Assembly (NCBI GenBank): GCA_910578095.1 | Contig: CAJTOZ010000022.1 | Coordinates: forward strand, 39,514-52,697 | DNA length: 13,184 bases | Reading direction: 5' to 3' | From: an uncultured Muribaculaceae bacterium | GTDB taxonomy: Bacteria; Bacteroidota; Bacteroidia; Bacteroidales; Muribaculaceae | Part shown: positions 7,343 through 13,184 of the stretch, one piece after another | Layout of the letters: every line of letters begins with the position of its first letter | Numbering within the stretch: position 1 is the first letter of the stretch | Program-made: the position numbers and the translations under genes | Notes under the pieces: generated by a model | Told to the model about the DNA's origin: nothing | The model's database searches: none | The model's input: only the letters and a program-made list of their open reading frames with translations

Positions 7343-7372
7343 CAAATTTACGTGACCCGGCGGCAGCTCCAA
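7343..7372 (-). promoter_or_regulatory. Promoter of the holin-like gene
   Basis: On the minus strand an exact -7 box TAAATTTG lies at 7350-7343. It is preceded by a 19-nt spacer and TTG at 7372-7370 (within GTTGG). Only 13 nt separate the -7 box from the ATG at 7329, so the leader would be about 8-10 nt, or about 14-16 nt to the ATG at 7323. A long inverted repeat begins 3 nt upstream of the -33 element. Confidence 0.55.
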
Positions 7373-7375
7373 CCC

Positions 7376-7403
7376 ATATCCGCGTCGCACACGACGCAGA
7401 TAT
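7376..7403. repeat. 28-bp imperfect palindrome between the holin and alcohol dehydrogenase genes
   Basis: ATATC-C-GCGTCG (7376-7387) is the inverse of CGACGC-A-GATAT (7392-7403) around a CACA centre: 12 positions per arm with a single C/A mismatch. It is not followed by a T-tract on either strand, so it does not look like a terminator. Its position directly upstream of the holin-gene -33 element and about 130 nt upstream of the dehydrogenase suggests a regulator binding site (inference). Confidence 0.55.
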
Positions 7404-7463
7404 ACCAACATAATCAAAGAAAGGTTTGGAGCCGGCATGCCTATTTATAATATTTTTTGTAGT

Positions 7464-7499
7464 TTTGAACATTCCCGCATTCCGGAGGGTTATAATTTC
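7464..7499 (+). promoter_or_regulatory. Possible promoter of the alcohol dehydrogenase gene
   Basis: TTTG at 7464-7467 is followed, 23 nt later, by TATAATTTC (7491-7499), an imperfect -7 box. The AT-rich context ahead of the gene and the leader of about 25-30 nt to the ATG at 7532 fit a promoter, but the box departs from TAnnTTTG, so this is a weak call. Confidence 0.3.
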
Positions 7500-7531
7500 A
7501 CAAACGGCAAAACAAATACATTCAAAACATT

Positions 7532-8764
7532 ATGGACAATTTCACCTATTATGCACCGACACTCTTTGAGTTCGGCCGAGGCTCGGAAGAAAAAACGGGC
7601 ATGCTTACATTCCTTACGGGGTCGCGACGCATCATGCTTGTGTACGGCCAGAAGTATGTAAAGACCAACGGACTGCTGGACCGGCTGCGCATGTCGCTGG
7701 AGGCGATCGGCATAGAGGTGGTGGAGCTGGGTGGCGTTCAGCCCAACCCGGTCGACACGCTTGTCTATAAAGGTATCGAACTCGGACGCAACCGCAATAT
7801 CGACGGTCTGGTGGCCGTGGGAGGCGGCTCGGTCATCGACACAGCCAAGGCCATCGCCGCAGGCATCCCCTACAAGGGCGATTTCTGGGATTTTTTCTGC
7901 GGAAAGGCCATTGTCAAGGAGGCTCTTCCGGTGGGTGTGGTTCTCACAGTGCCCGGCGCCGGCAGTGAGGGCAGCGGCAACGCTGTGATCACCCGCAGCG
8001 ACGACCTGCGCAAGTTGAGCCTGCGCACCGACAGCATTCTGCGTCCCCGTTTTGCCGTTCTCGACCCCGAACTCACGTTCACTCTCACGGCATGGCAGAC
8101 AGCCTGCGGCATTGTCGACATGATGAGCCATATCATGGAGCGCTATTTCTCCACCACTCGCGGTGTGGAAGTGACCGACCGCCTTGCCGAAGGCCTGCTG
8201 ATGGCCCTTGTGGATGTGGCTCCTAAAGCCCTTGCCGATCCTACCGACTACAATGCCCGCGCCAATATAGAATGGGCCTCCACGCTGGCCCACAACGGCC
8301 TTGTGGGCTGCGGGCGCGTTGAGGACTGGACCAGCCATGCCCTGGAGCACGAGCTGAGCGCTGCCTACGGCGTGACGCATGGAGCCGGCCTTGCGGTTGT
8401 ATTCCCCGCATGGATGGCATTCATGGCCCATCACAAGCCTTCGAAAGTGGCCCAGCTGGGCCGGCGCGTGTTCGGCGTGGATGCTCCCGACGACCGTACG
8501 GCCGCCATCGAGGCCGTGGCCCAGCTGCGCGCGTTTTTCAGCGCGGTGCTGCGCATGCCTCTCACTCTAAAGGCCCTCGGCGTACAGGATCCCGACATCG
8601 ACATGCTTGTGCAGAAACTCCACGAGAACAAGGGCGAGGAAATCGGCAGCTACTACCGTCTCACCCCGCGCGACACGCATCAGATCTATGAGCTCATGCT
8701 CGACGAAAGCCAGCGCGCCGCTCTGCACGAAAAAGAGCGTGGCGAGGCCGCACAGACCGCATAG
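7532..8764 (+). CDS. Iron-containing alcohol dehydrogenase, YqhD/BdhA type
   Basis: The 410-residue product has the two-domain layout of group III metal-dependent alcohol dehydrogenases. The N-terminal nucleotide-binding half carries VGGGSVIDTAKAIA (glycines 97-99, Ser100, Asp103) and the TVPGAGSEGSG loop. The C-terminal metal half supplies Asp196 and His200 (IVDMMSHIMERY), His269 (WTSHALEHE) and His283 (YGVTHGAGL). The Asp-x3-His and His-x13-His spacing matches YqhD. Such enzymes reduce short-chain and lipid-derived aldehydes, or butyraldehyde to butanol, in the cytoplasm with NAD(P)H; NADPH preference is typical of the YqhD branch but is not proven here. The sequence is slightly longer than E. 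coli YqhD, with an extended charged C-terminus. It appears monocistronic, and its stop lies 8 nt from the stop of the convergent pldA. Confidence 0.92.
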   Translation: MDNFTYYAPTLFEFGRGSEEKTGMLTFLTGSRRIMLVYGQKYVKTNGLLDRLRMSLEAIGIEVVELGGVQPNPVDTLVYKGIELGRNRNIDGLVAVGGGSVIDTAKAIAAGIPYKGDFWDFFCGKAIVKEALPVGVVLTVPGAGSEGSGNAVITRSDDLRKLSLRTDSILRPRFAVLDPELTFTLTAWQTACGIVDMMSHIMERYFSTTRGVEVTDRLAEGLLMALVDVAPKALADPTDYNARANIEWASTLAHNGLVGCGRVEDWTSHALEHELSAAYGVTHGAGLAVVFPAWMAFMAHHKPSKVAQLGRRVFGVDAPDDRTAAIEAVAQLRAFFSAVLRMPLTLKALGVQDPDIDMLVQKLHENKGEEIGSYYRLTPRDTHQIYELMLDESQRAALHEKERGEAAQTA

Positions 8765-8772
8765 ACCGTCTC

Positions 8773-9618
8773 TTAAAACTCGCTGAAGAAGCGCGGCTTG
8801 ATCACTATGCCCACGCGCAACTGACTGTGGAACTGCTTGTAATCGAGCAGTCCCTCGCCATAGCCGTTGTAGTACTGCAGGAAAAAGTACTGATTGTCGC
8901 GGCGGTTGAAGCGGTAGGCCAGTTCAAGGATGGTGTTGTAGTTGAAATTCCATCCTTTGCGCTTCACAAGAGTGAGCGAGCCGGTGAAACGCTGGTTGGC
9001 GCTCATTACCTGCATTCCCACCTGATAGATACCGCTGTAGCTCAGTATGTCAGAGTTGTTGCTGCTGTCGATTATGGGAATCCACACCTTGCCGTGCACC
9101 ATCAGTTGCTTGTCTATGAAGATGCTGCCGGCAAGCGAGATCTTGTTCCACGAACGCGACTGGATGCTGTCGCGGCCATTGCTTTCGTGCTCTATCATAA
9201 AGGTGAGCTTGCCGATATAACGGTCTTTCACGAAAAGCGGCTTGGTGAGGCCTATGCCGGGGTTGAAATTAAGGTCGGTCATGGGCAGCGACTCCTGAAG
9301 CACGTTCCAGAACACCTTCTGGGTGTAGAACAGATACAGATATGTGCCCCAGGGCAGCACGCTGCGCGTGAGGCGCTGCGCTATCGACACCTGGAATTTG
9401 GCATTGGTGTTCTCGCGTGTCATTCTCGGGCCTATGGCCGGTCCGAATATAAAGTAGTTGTCTTTATACAAGCCAAAATACGGCTGATGCTCAAAATCAT
9501 AGCGCACACTGTCGGCATCCATCGGACGGCCGTCGAAACTCACAATCTGCCCGAAGGCTTCCTGGCTCGCAAAGCCGATCAGTGCCATGAACAATATCAG
9601 ATACTGGCGCAGACGCAT
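8773..9618 (-). CDS. pldA: Outer-membrane phospholipase A (OMPLA, PldA)
   Basis: The 281-residue precursor has a signal peptide (MRLRQYLILFMALIGFASQ...FGQ) and alternating beta strands ending in aromatic Phe (PRFFSEF), as expected for an outer-membrane barrel. The catalytic signature is present: His144 and Ser146 in EHESNGRDS, then Asn158 in SRSWNK. The spacing is identical to the His142/Ser144/Asn156 triad of E. coli OMPLA. The enzyme hydrolyses phospholipids misplaced in the outer leaflet and helps keep lipid asymmetry. The frame is open 45 codons further upstream, but that part is not signal-like and contains the promoter, so I chose ATG 9618. It lies downstream of the YfhO/methyltransferase-like pair on the same strand but with its own promoter. 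Confidence 0.93.
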   Translation of the reverse strand: MRLRQYLILFMALIGFASQEAFGQIVSFDGRPMDADSVRYDFEHQPYFGLYKDNYFIFGPAIGPRMTRENTNAKFQVSIAQRLTRSVLPWGTYLYLFYTQKVFWNVLQESLPMTDLNFNPGIGLTKPLFVKDRYIGKLTFMIEHESNGRDSIQSRSWNKISLAGSIFIDKQLMVHGKVWIPIIDSSNNSDILSYSGIYQVGMQVMSANQRFTGSLTLVKRKGWNFNYNTILELAYRFNRRDNQYFFLQYYNGYGEGLLDYKQFHSQLRVGIVIKPRFFSEF

Positions 9619-9666
9619 ATTGGTAGGGGTGGAATGTGTGATGACTGTTTTTTGATTATGTGTGTG

Positions 9667-9674
9667 CAAATTTA
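9667..9674 (-). promoter_or_regulatory. Promoter -7 box for pldA
   Basis: On the minus strand an exact TAAATTTG (9674-9667) lies 48 nt upstream of the pldA start codon; it is the same octamer as in the holin-gene promoter. A clear TTTG -33 element is not seen at the right distance, only a weak TGG within GGGTGG. The 5' leader would be about 40 nt. Confidence 0.5.
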
Positions 9675-9705
9675 ATGTTTTTCGCCCATTCCACCCCGCA
9701 TTGCT

Positions 9706-9729
9706 TCCAAAAAAGGATATTTTTTCGGA
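9706..9729. repeat. AT-rich inverted repeat between the methyltransferase-like gene and pldA
   Basis: TCC-AAAAAA (9706-9714) is the inverse of TTTTTT-C-GGA (9720-9729) around GGATA, with one bulged base. It lies about 30 nt after the stop of the methyltransferase-like gene, so read leftward it might weakly terminate that transcript. It also lies about 30 nt upstream of the pldA -7 box and could instead affect pldA. No clear U-tract follows the stem. Confidence 0.35.
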
Positions 9730-9759
9730 CATTAATACCAGTGTGCGCGACACAGGATG

Positions 9760-10296
9760 TCAGAACCGCACGGCGAATGTCTGGAACGGCGCATTGTTGC
9801 CCACGAATATGGCCGTGCGGCCACCATCAAGGTAGATATGGCCGTGCGCCATCTCGCCGCTCAATCTGGCGAGCAGTGCGGCAGCCTCATGCATGGAGCG
9901 GTCGGGCATCACCACCGTTGCGCCCCGTGCTGCGGCGGCAAACGCATCGGCGGCACATATTGTGCTGTCGGCCATCACCACAAAATCCGTATCGGGCAAC
10001 ACGGCAGCGGAGATTACGGCACCCGAACCGCCCAGACGCACTATACGCGCCGCCATATCCGAAGCACCGACGGCAACGCTGTGCGGGCGCATGGCAGCCA
10101 CAATGCGCAGCAGCATGCGCGCCTTACGCGCCCCTCCGGGCCATGATGCGGCGAGAGCGTCGACCTCCGGATAGGCATAGTAGGCGCATTCCTCGCGCAG
10201 CACCTCGCGGATGAAACGGTAGGCCGACGGCGAATGCACCCCGAAACCCCGCCCGTGGCGCAGGCGCTGCCACCACCCGAGCCGGGGAAACATCAT
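9760..10296 (-). CDS. Short, degenerate SAM-methyltransferase-like protein
   Basis: The 178-residue product begins WWQRLRHGRGFGVHSPSAYR and continues through a conserved-looking VLREECAYYAYPE. This is the N-terminal signature of a Bacteroidetes family usually annotated as class I SAM-dependent methyltransferase or hypothetical protein ('GxGVHSPFA...YYAY'). The segment where the glycine-rich SAM loop should be reads VAVGASDMAARI and lacks the expected GxGxG-type pattern. The protein is also shorter than relatives I recall (about 220-260 residues). The C-terminus (HIYLDGGRTAIFVGNNAPFQ) corresponds to the family's last strands, so the gene is compressed rather than cut off. Its start overlaps the stop of the YfhO-family gene by 4 nt (ATGA), implying co-translation; the second Met (10293) is an alternative. 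Activity is doubtful and substrate unknown. Confidence 0.68.
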   Translation of the reverse strand: MMFPRLGWWQRLRHGRGFGVHSPSAYRFIREVLREECAYYAYPEVDALAASWPGGARKARMLLRIVAAMRPHSVAVGASDMAARIVRLGGSGAVISAAVLPDTDFVVMADSTICAADAFAAAARGATVVMPDRSMHEAAALLARLSGEMAHGHIYLDGGRTAIFVGNNAPFQTFAVRF

Positions 10297-12953
10297 TTCT
10301 GCTCCTCCTTGCGCAAGAATCCCACAAAGAGACCTGCGAGCACGAGCAGATATATGAGGCTTACACAGGCATAGGCTACGGCACCGGTGGTGCGGATGGA
10401 GTCGGGATCGAACGTCATCACCACTTCGTGGCGACCGGCCGGCAGACGCATGGCGCGCAAAACGTAATTGACACGCGCGAGGGGAGCTGCCTCGCCATCA
10501 ATGGTGGCTTTCCATCCCCACGGGAAGTAGATTTCGGAGAATACCCCTACGGCTCCGCCGCGTGTGCTCACATCGTAGGCCACACGGTTGGGAGTATAGG
10601 ATATAAGGCGCACAGTATCGCCGGGAGCGAGCGACGGGCATTCTTCGCCCAGAAGCTGGCGGAAACGATTGTCGGCCACGGCAGCGGCATGCACGTCGAC
10701 CGATGCCAGTGCCGCCATCTCGGCGTCGGCACCGTCCACATACACCAATGAGTCCACAAGCCACGCCGGCCCCATGGCCGATGTGTTCAGCACCACCGGA
10801 GCTTCGGGATCGCCGGTGACGATGTAGCGCGCGTTGAGCATATCCAGCGTGCGGTACGACGCCGCGAGTGCGTCGGCCACACGGCGCTCGTCGCCATCGT
10901 AGAGCGCGCGCACGCTATCGGCGCGCAGGGAAGCGTCGTAGCCATAGTGCAGCACATAGTTCAGGCGGCGCTGTATGAGGTCCTCGTAGCGGTTGAGCTT
11001 GGCCGCATGGTAGCCGCCGAGCATGTGGTGGTGGTAGGAACGCTGCGGACTGTTGAATCCGGGTATATCCATCACACGGTAGGAGGCTGTAGTGTCGGCC
11101 AATATCAGACGGTCCACCGCATCGGGCGCGAAGGGATCGGCCGCGGCCACTTCAGGCGTGCAGAAACTTGTGTGGCTAACATAGCGCTTGTCGGTGCCAT
11201 ACAGGTCCACCAGTACGGCCGCGCCGAGCAACCCGACGGCCACGCCCCGGCGGAGCGAGCCACGCAGCATCAAGGCGATGACGCCGAAACCGATGGCAAG
11301 GAAAAGAGCCGAGCGCAGGGCGTCGTCCTTGACCATTCCGTAGCGCAGCTCCTCGATGGCCGACACCACTGCGGGATTGGACAGAGAGTAGCCGTAGGTG
11401 GCCTCCTGAATCTGGGCCGGAGTGGCGCCGTATTGCTGTCCCATGGCCGTAAGCTGCTGCTGTATGGCCTGCGATGTGGCTCTGTCCTGCTCGGTGATGG
11501 CGCTGCCGAAGATACCCGGGGCAACGGCGGCCGCCAGACATAGCACCACCGGCACTCCGAAGGCTATGGCCAGCGGGCGCATCATGGTGCGTGCTTCGTC
11601 GCGCGGCGTGTTCAGCAGGCGGGTGAGGCCCAGCACTCCCAGCACAGGCACTGTAAATTCCACAATGACGAGGATACTCTCCACCGCGCGGAATTTATTG
11701 TACATCGGGAAATGGTATATCATCAGATCAGTGAGCCACGCGAAGTTGCGTCCCAGAGCCAACAGCAGAGCCAGCACCGATACGCCGAGAAGAGCCCACT
11801 TCAAAGGACCGCGCACCACCAGACAGCCAAGCAGGAACAGCGCGCACATCAGCGCTCCCACATACACCGGGCCGTTGGTGCCTTCGGAGTCGTTGAAATA
11901 CTGGGGCATGTAGGACATCAGTTCTCCCACCGGCTGTCCCTGATATTTCGCCGCACCGGGCAGACGGTCGAGCCCCATGTGCACCATAGAGCCCCCCTCG
12001 GGACGCGCCGTGGCGCCACCCTTGATGTTGGGCACAAGCAGCGAGAAACTTTCGGCACCGCCATAGCTCCATCCCACTATCTGATCGTAGGGCATGCCGC
12101 CGGTGGGACGTGCGCCGGGCTCGTCGTCGGCAACCGGAGCGAGCGGGGTGAGCTCGCTCTGCGCACGCTTGGTCTCCTTGGCATACTCATAAGTATTGTA
12201 CAGGCTCGGTGCGTTGGCGCCTACGGCGAGCGCTCCCGCAAAGAGCACCACGACTGTGGCCACGCACCAGCGGCGCATCTCACCACGGCGCCAGGCCTTG
12301 TAGAGCGCGGCTATGGCGAGCGCCCCCATCACGAAGGCAAAATAATAGCTCATCTGCGGATGATTGGCGGCAAGCTGCATCATGGCAAAGAGCGAGAGCA
12401 TGGCAGCGCCCGCCACATAGCGCCCCCGGTAGCACAGGAGCATGCCGCCGATAGTGGGCGGCACATAGGTCAGAGCCATGAATTTCCATATATGACCCGC
12501 GCCGATTATTATCACGAAATAGCTTGAGAAGCCCCAGGCTATAGCCCCGAGAAGAGCCACATACCAGCGCTGGCGCAACACATACAGGAATATGAGCATG
12601 CCCAGCATCATCATGAACAGAAGGTTGCTCGGTGCCGGCAGCCACAGGCCGTACACATCGTTGATCCACTCGAATAGCGCGTTGGAGGGATAGCTGGGAG
12701 CTATCTGGAAGGTGGGCATGCCGCCAAACAGAGAGTTGGTCCACAACGCCTTCTCGCCGGTGGCCTCATAATACTGCTGTGCCTCGTGGCCGTTGGCGAG
12801 GCCCTGCTGCATGTCGGCCTGCCGGAGCACCGCGCCCTCAATATTGTCGGGATAGAAAAAAGCGATGGATATGAGAGCCATCACTATCAGCGACACAAAA
12901 AAGCCCCACACCTGTTCGCTGCGGGCTTTTGCCATAAGTTCCTTTGCTGTCAT
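10293..12953 (-). CDS. YfhO-family polytopic membrane protein (GT-C glycosyltransferase-like)
   Basis: The 886-residue product has a first membrane helix at about 16-34, then an extracytoplasmic loop with Asp47 in RQADMQQG and a conserved NSLFGGMPTFQIAP segment. Many further hydrophobic helices follow to about residue 590. A soluble domain of about 250 residues ends in the strand-rich SEIYFPWGWKATIDGE motif, and one last helix (about 860-880) precedes RKEEQK. This is the architecture of Bacteroidetes YfhO proteins; Asp in the first loop is where GT-C enzymes place a catalytic acid. In Firmicutes, YfhO adds sugars to lipoteichoic acid from a lipid-linked donor. Bacteroidetes have no LTA, so the acceptor here is unknown, perhaps an envelope glycolipid or protein glycan. 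The start lies only 20 nt after the tRNA-Arg 3' end, and the stop overlaps the methyltransferase-like start. Confidence 0.88.
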   Translation of the reverse strand: MTAKELMAKARSEQVWGFFVSLIVMALISIAFFYPDNIEGAVLRQADMQQGLANGHEAQQYYEATGEKALWTNSLFGGMPTFQIAPSYPSNALFEWINDVYGLWLPAPSNLLFMMMLGMLIFLYVLRQRWYVALLGAIAWGFSSYFVIIIGAGHIWKFMALTYVPPTIGGMLLCYRGRYVAGAAMLSLFAMMQLAANHPQMSYYFAFVMGALAIAALYKAWRRGEMRRWCVATVVVLFAGALAVGANAPSLYNTYEYAKETKRAQSELTPLAPVADDEPGARPTGGMPYDQIVGWSYGGAESFSLLVPNIKGGATARPEGGSMVHMGLDRLPGAAKYQGQPVGELMSYMPQYFNDSEGTNGPVYVGALMCALFLLGCLVVRGPLKWALLGVSVLALLLALGRNFAWLTDLMIYHFPMYNKFRAVESILVIVEFTVPVLGVLGLTRLLNTPRDEARTMMRPLAIAFGVPVVLCLAAAVAPGIFGSAITEQDRATSQAIQQQLTAMGQQYGATPAQIQEATYGYSLSNPAVVSAIEELRYGMVKDDALRSALFLAIGFGVIALMLRGSLRRGVAVGLLGAAVLVDLYGTDKRYVSHTSFCTPEVAAADPFAPDAVDRLILADTTASYRVMDIPGFNSPQRSYHHHMLGGYHAAKLNRYEDLIQRRLNYVLHYGYDASLRADSVRALYDGDERRVADALAASYRTLDMLNARYIVTGDPEAPVVLNTSAMGPAWLVDSLVYVDGADAEMAALASVDVHAAAVADNRFRQLLGEECPSLAPGDTVRLISYTPNRVAYDVSTRGGAVGVFSEIYFPWGWKATIDGEAAPLARVNYVLRAMRLPAGRHEVVMTFDPDSIRTTGAVAYACVSLIYLLVLAGLFVGFLRKEEQK

Positions 12954-12973
12954 TTAGAGAGTGTTAAAAATAG

Positions 12974-13045
12974 TAGCCCGGAGCGGAATCGAACCGCTAT
13001 CAAAAGTTTAGGAAACTTCTATTCTATCCGTTGAACTACCGGGCC
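12974..13045 (-). tRNA. tRNA-Arg, anticodon CCT
   Basis: The minus-strand sequence folds as a 72-nt cloverleaf: acceptor GGCCCGG with CCGGGCU plus discriminator A; D-arm GUUC-AACGGAUA-GAAU; anticodon stem GAAGU/ACUUU with loop UUCCUAA; four-base variable loop; T-arm AGCGG-UUCGAUU-CCGCU. The anticodon is CCU, reading AGG (Arg). CCA is not encoded. The terminal acceptor pair is G1-U72, a wobble. Its promoter lies 18 nt upstream, and the YfhO-family gene begins 20 nt downstream without an intervening terminator. Confidence 0.95.
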
Positions 13046-13063
13046 GCGGCCTGTTTGAGACTG

Positions 13064-13071
13064 CAAACTTA
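13064..13071 (-). promoter_or_regulatory. -7 promoter box for tRNA-Arg (and probably the YfhO-family gene)
   Basis: On the minus strand an exact TAAGTTTG lies at 13071-13064, 18 nt before the first base of the tRNA, so transcription would start near 13057. No TTTG stands at the usual -33 distance; that position is taken by the terminator hairpin and its T-tract. Because nothing separates the tRNA from the YfhO-family gene, read-through from here is the simplest source of its mRNA. Confidence 0.6.
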
Positions 13072-13073
13072 GC

Positions 13074-13102
13074 AAAAAAAAACGACATACGCGTCATTTT
13101 TT
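13074..13102 (-). terminator. Terminator hairpin upstream of the tRNA promoter
   Basis: Read leftward, AAAAAATGAC (13102-13093) pairs with GTCGTTTTTT (13086-13077) around loop GCGTAT, with one T-G wobble. The stem runs into nine consecutive T (13082-13074). It would end a minus-strand transcript entering from the right, either a gene beyond the window or a short RNA from the box at 13151-13158. The stem is A/T-heavy, so strength is uncertain. The tRNA -7 box begins 2 nt after the T-tract. Confidence 0.5.
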
Positions 13103-13150
13103 CGGGTTCATGATGAATTTACGGATACGCTTACTCTCAACAAGCAAGTG

Positions 13151-13158
13151 CAAAATTA
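13151..13158 (-). promoter_or_regulatory. Possible second -7 box at the right edge
   Basis: An exact TAATTTTG lies at 13158-13151 on the minus strand, the same octamer as the left-edge promoter, but no -33 TTTG is seen upstream. If used, it would drive a short RNA of about 65-70 nt to the hairpin at 13074-13102. That RNA would contain only a five-codon frame (MNPKK, 13111-13094). The rest of 13103-13184 shows no gene. Confidence 0.3.
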
Positions 13159-13184
13159 CGAAATCATCGCATAGAACTCTTTAA

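Noticed and set aside
8827..9675. Plus-strand open frame of about 282 codons opposite pldA
   Set aside because: It is antisense to a protein with an intact OMPLA catalytic signature, and no domain is visible in it.
9619..9753. N-terminal extension of 45 residues on PldA
   Set aside because: It would place the -7 box inside the coding region and bury the signal peptide. The ATG at 9618 starts directly at the signal sequence.
9740..9760. Small GTGT/ACAC hairpin after the methyltransferase-like stop
   Set aside because: Only four continuous pairs and no adjacent T-tract; too weak to call a terminator.
1..13184. CRISPR arrays, insertion sequences, integrases, restriction or toxin-antitoxin genes
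   Set aside because: I looked for direct repeats with spacers, terminal inverted repeats and matching proteins on both strands and saw none; the window reads as stable core chromosome.

Overview
The window looks like chromosomal core DNA from a GC-rich member of the Bacteroidales. A gut Muribaculaceae-type organism is the best guess, with Alistipes or Barnesiella-like relatives as alternatives. Supporting evidence: promoters of the Bacteroidetes type (-7 box TAnnTTTG, some with a -33 TTTG) instead of sigma70 -35/-10 boxes; a secreted protein ending in a 'YYNLQGVRV...VYI...KVMVK' tail of the T9SS-sorting-domain type; a PorW/SprE-type lipoprotein; a PorX-type response regulator/phosphatase; and a Bacteroidales-type chromosomal holin-like protein. 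There is no transposase, integrase, CRISPR array or rRNA, and no gene-free stretch exceeds 300 bases.

Layout, left to right. (1) The 5' end of a minus-strand gene leaves the left edge, with its own promoter. That promoter is fused to the terminator of the next minus-strand gene. (2) A 452-residue secreted, beta-rich, YD-repeat-like protein with a C-terminal sorting-type tail is read leftward from a good promoter. (3) Diverging from it, a compact plus-strand operon encodes a PorW/SprE-type TPR lipoprotein (1026 aa), PorX (REC plus alkaline-phosphatase-superfamily domain, 519 aa; 2-nt gap) and TsaE (t6A ATPase; ATGA overlap). (4) A lone holin-like membrane protein lies on the minus strand, overlapping the 3' end of tsaE tail to tail. 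(5) After a ~200-nt intergenic region with a long inverted repeat comes a plus-strand iron-dependent alcohol dehydrogenase (YqhD/BdhA type). (6) Converging on it with an 8-nt gap is an outer-membrane phospholipase A (PldA). (7) Further right on the minus strand, a short, degenerate methyltransferase-like gene is translationally coupled to a large YfhO-family membrane protein. That gene sits 20 nt downstream of tRNA-Arg(CCT), which has its own promoter and, upstream of it, a terminator hairpin.

Functional reading. The left half combines a type IX secretion component, its cytoplasmic regulator and a divergent candidate secreted substrate, together with the essential tRNA-modification ATPase TsaE. 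The right half is an envelope group (YfhO, methyltransferase-like, phospholipase) plus a redox enzyme. Nothing here is clearly an undescribed defence or mobile system. The observations most worth checking are the porW-porX-tsaE coupling beside a possible T9SS cargo, the shrunken methyltransferase fused translationally to YfhO, the orphan holin with a palindrome next to its promoter, and the terminator-promoter fusions at both ends of the window.
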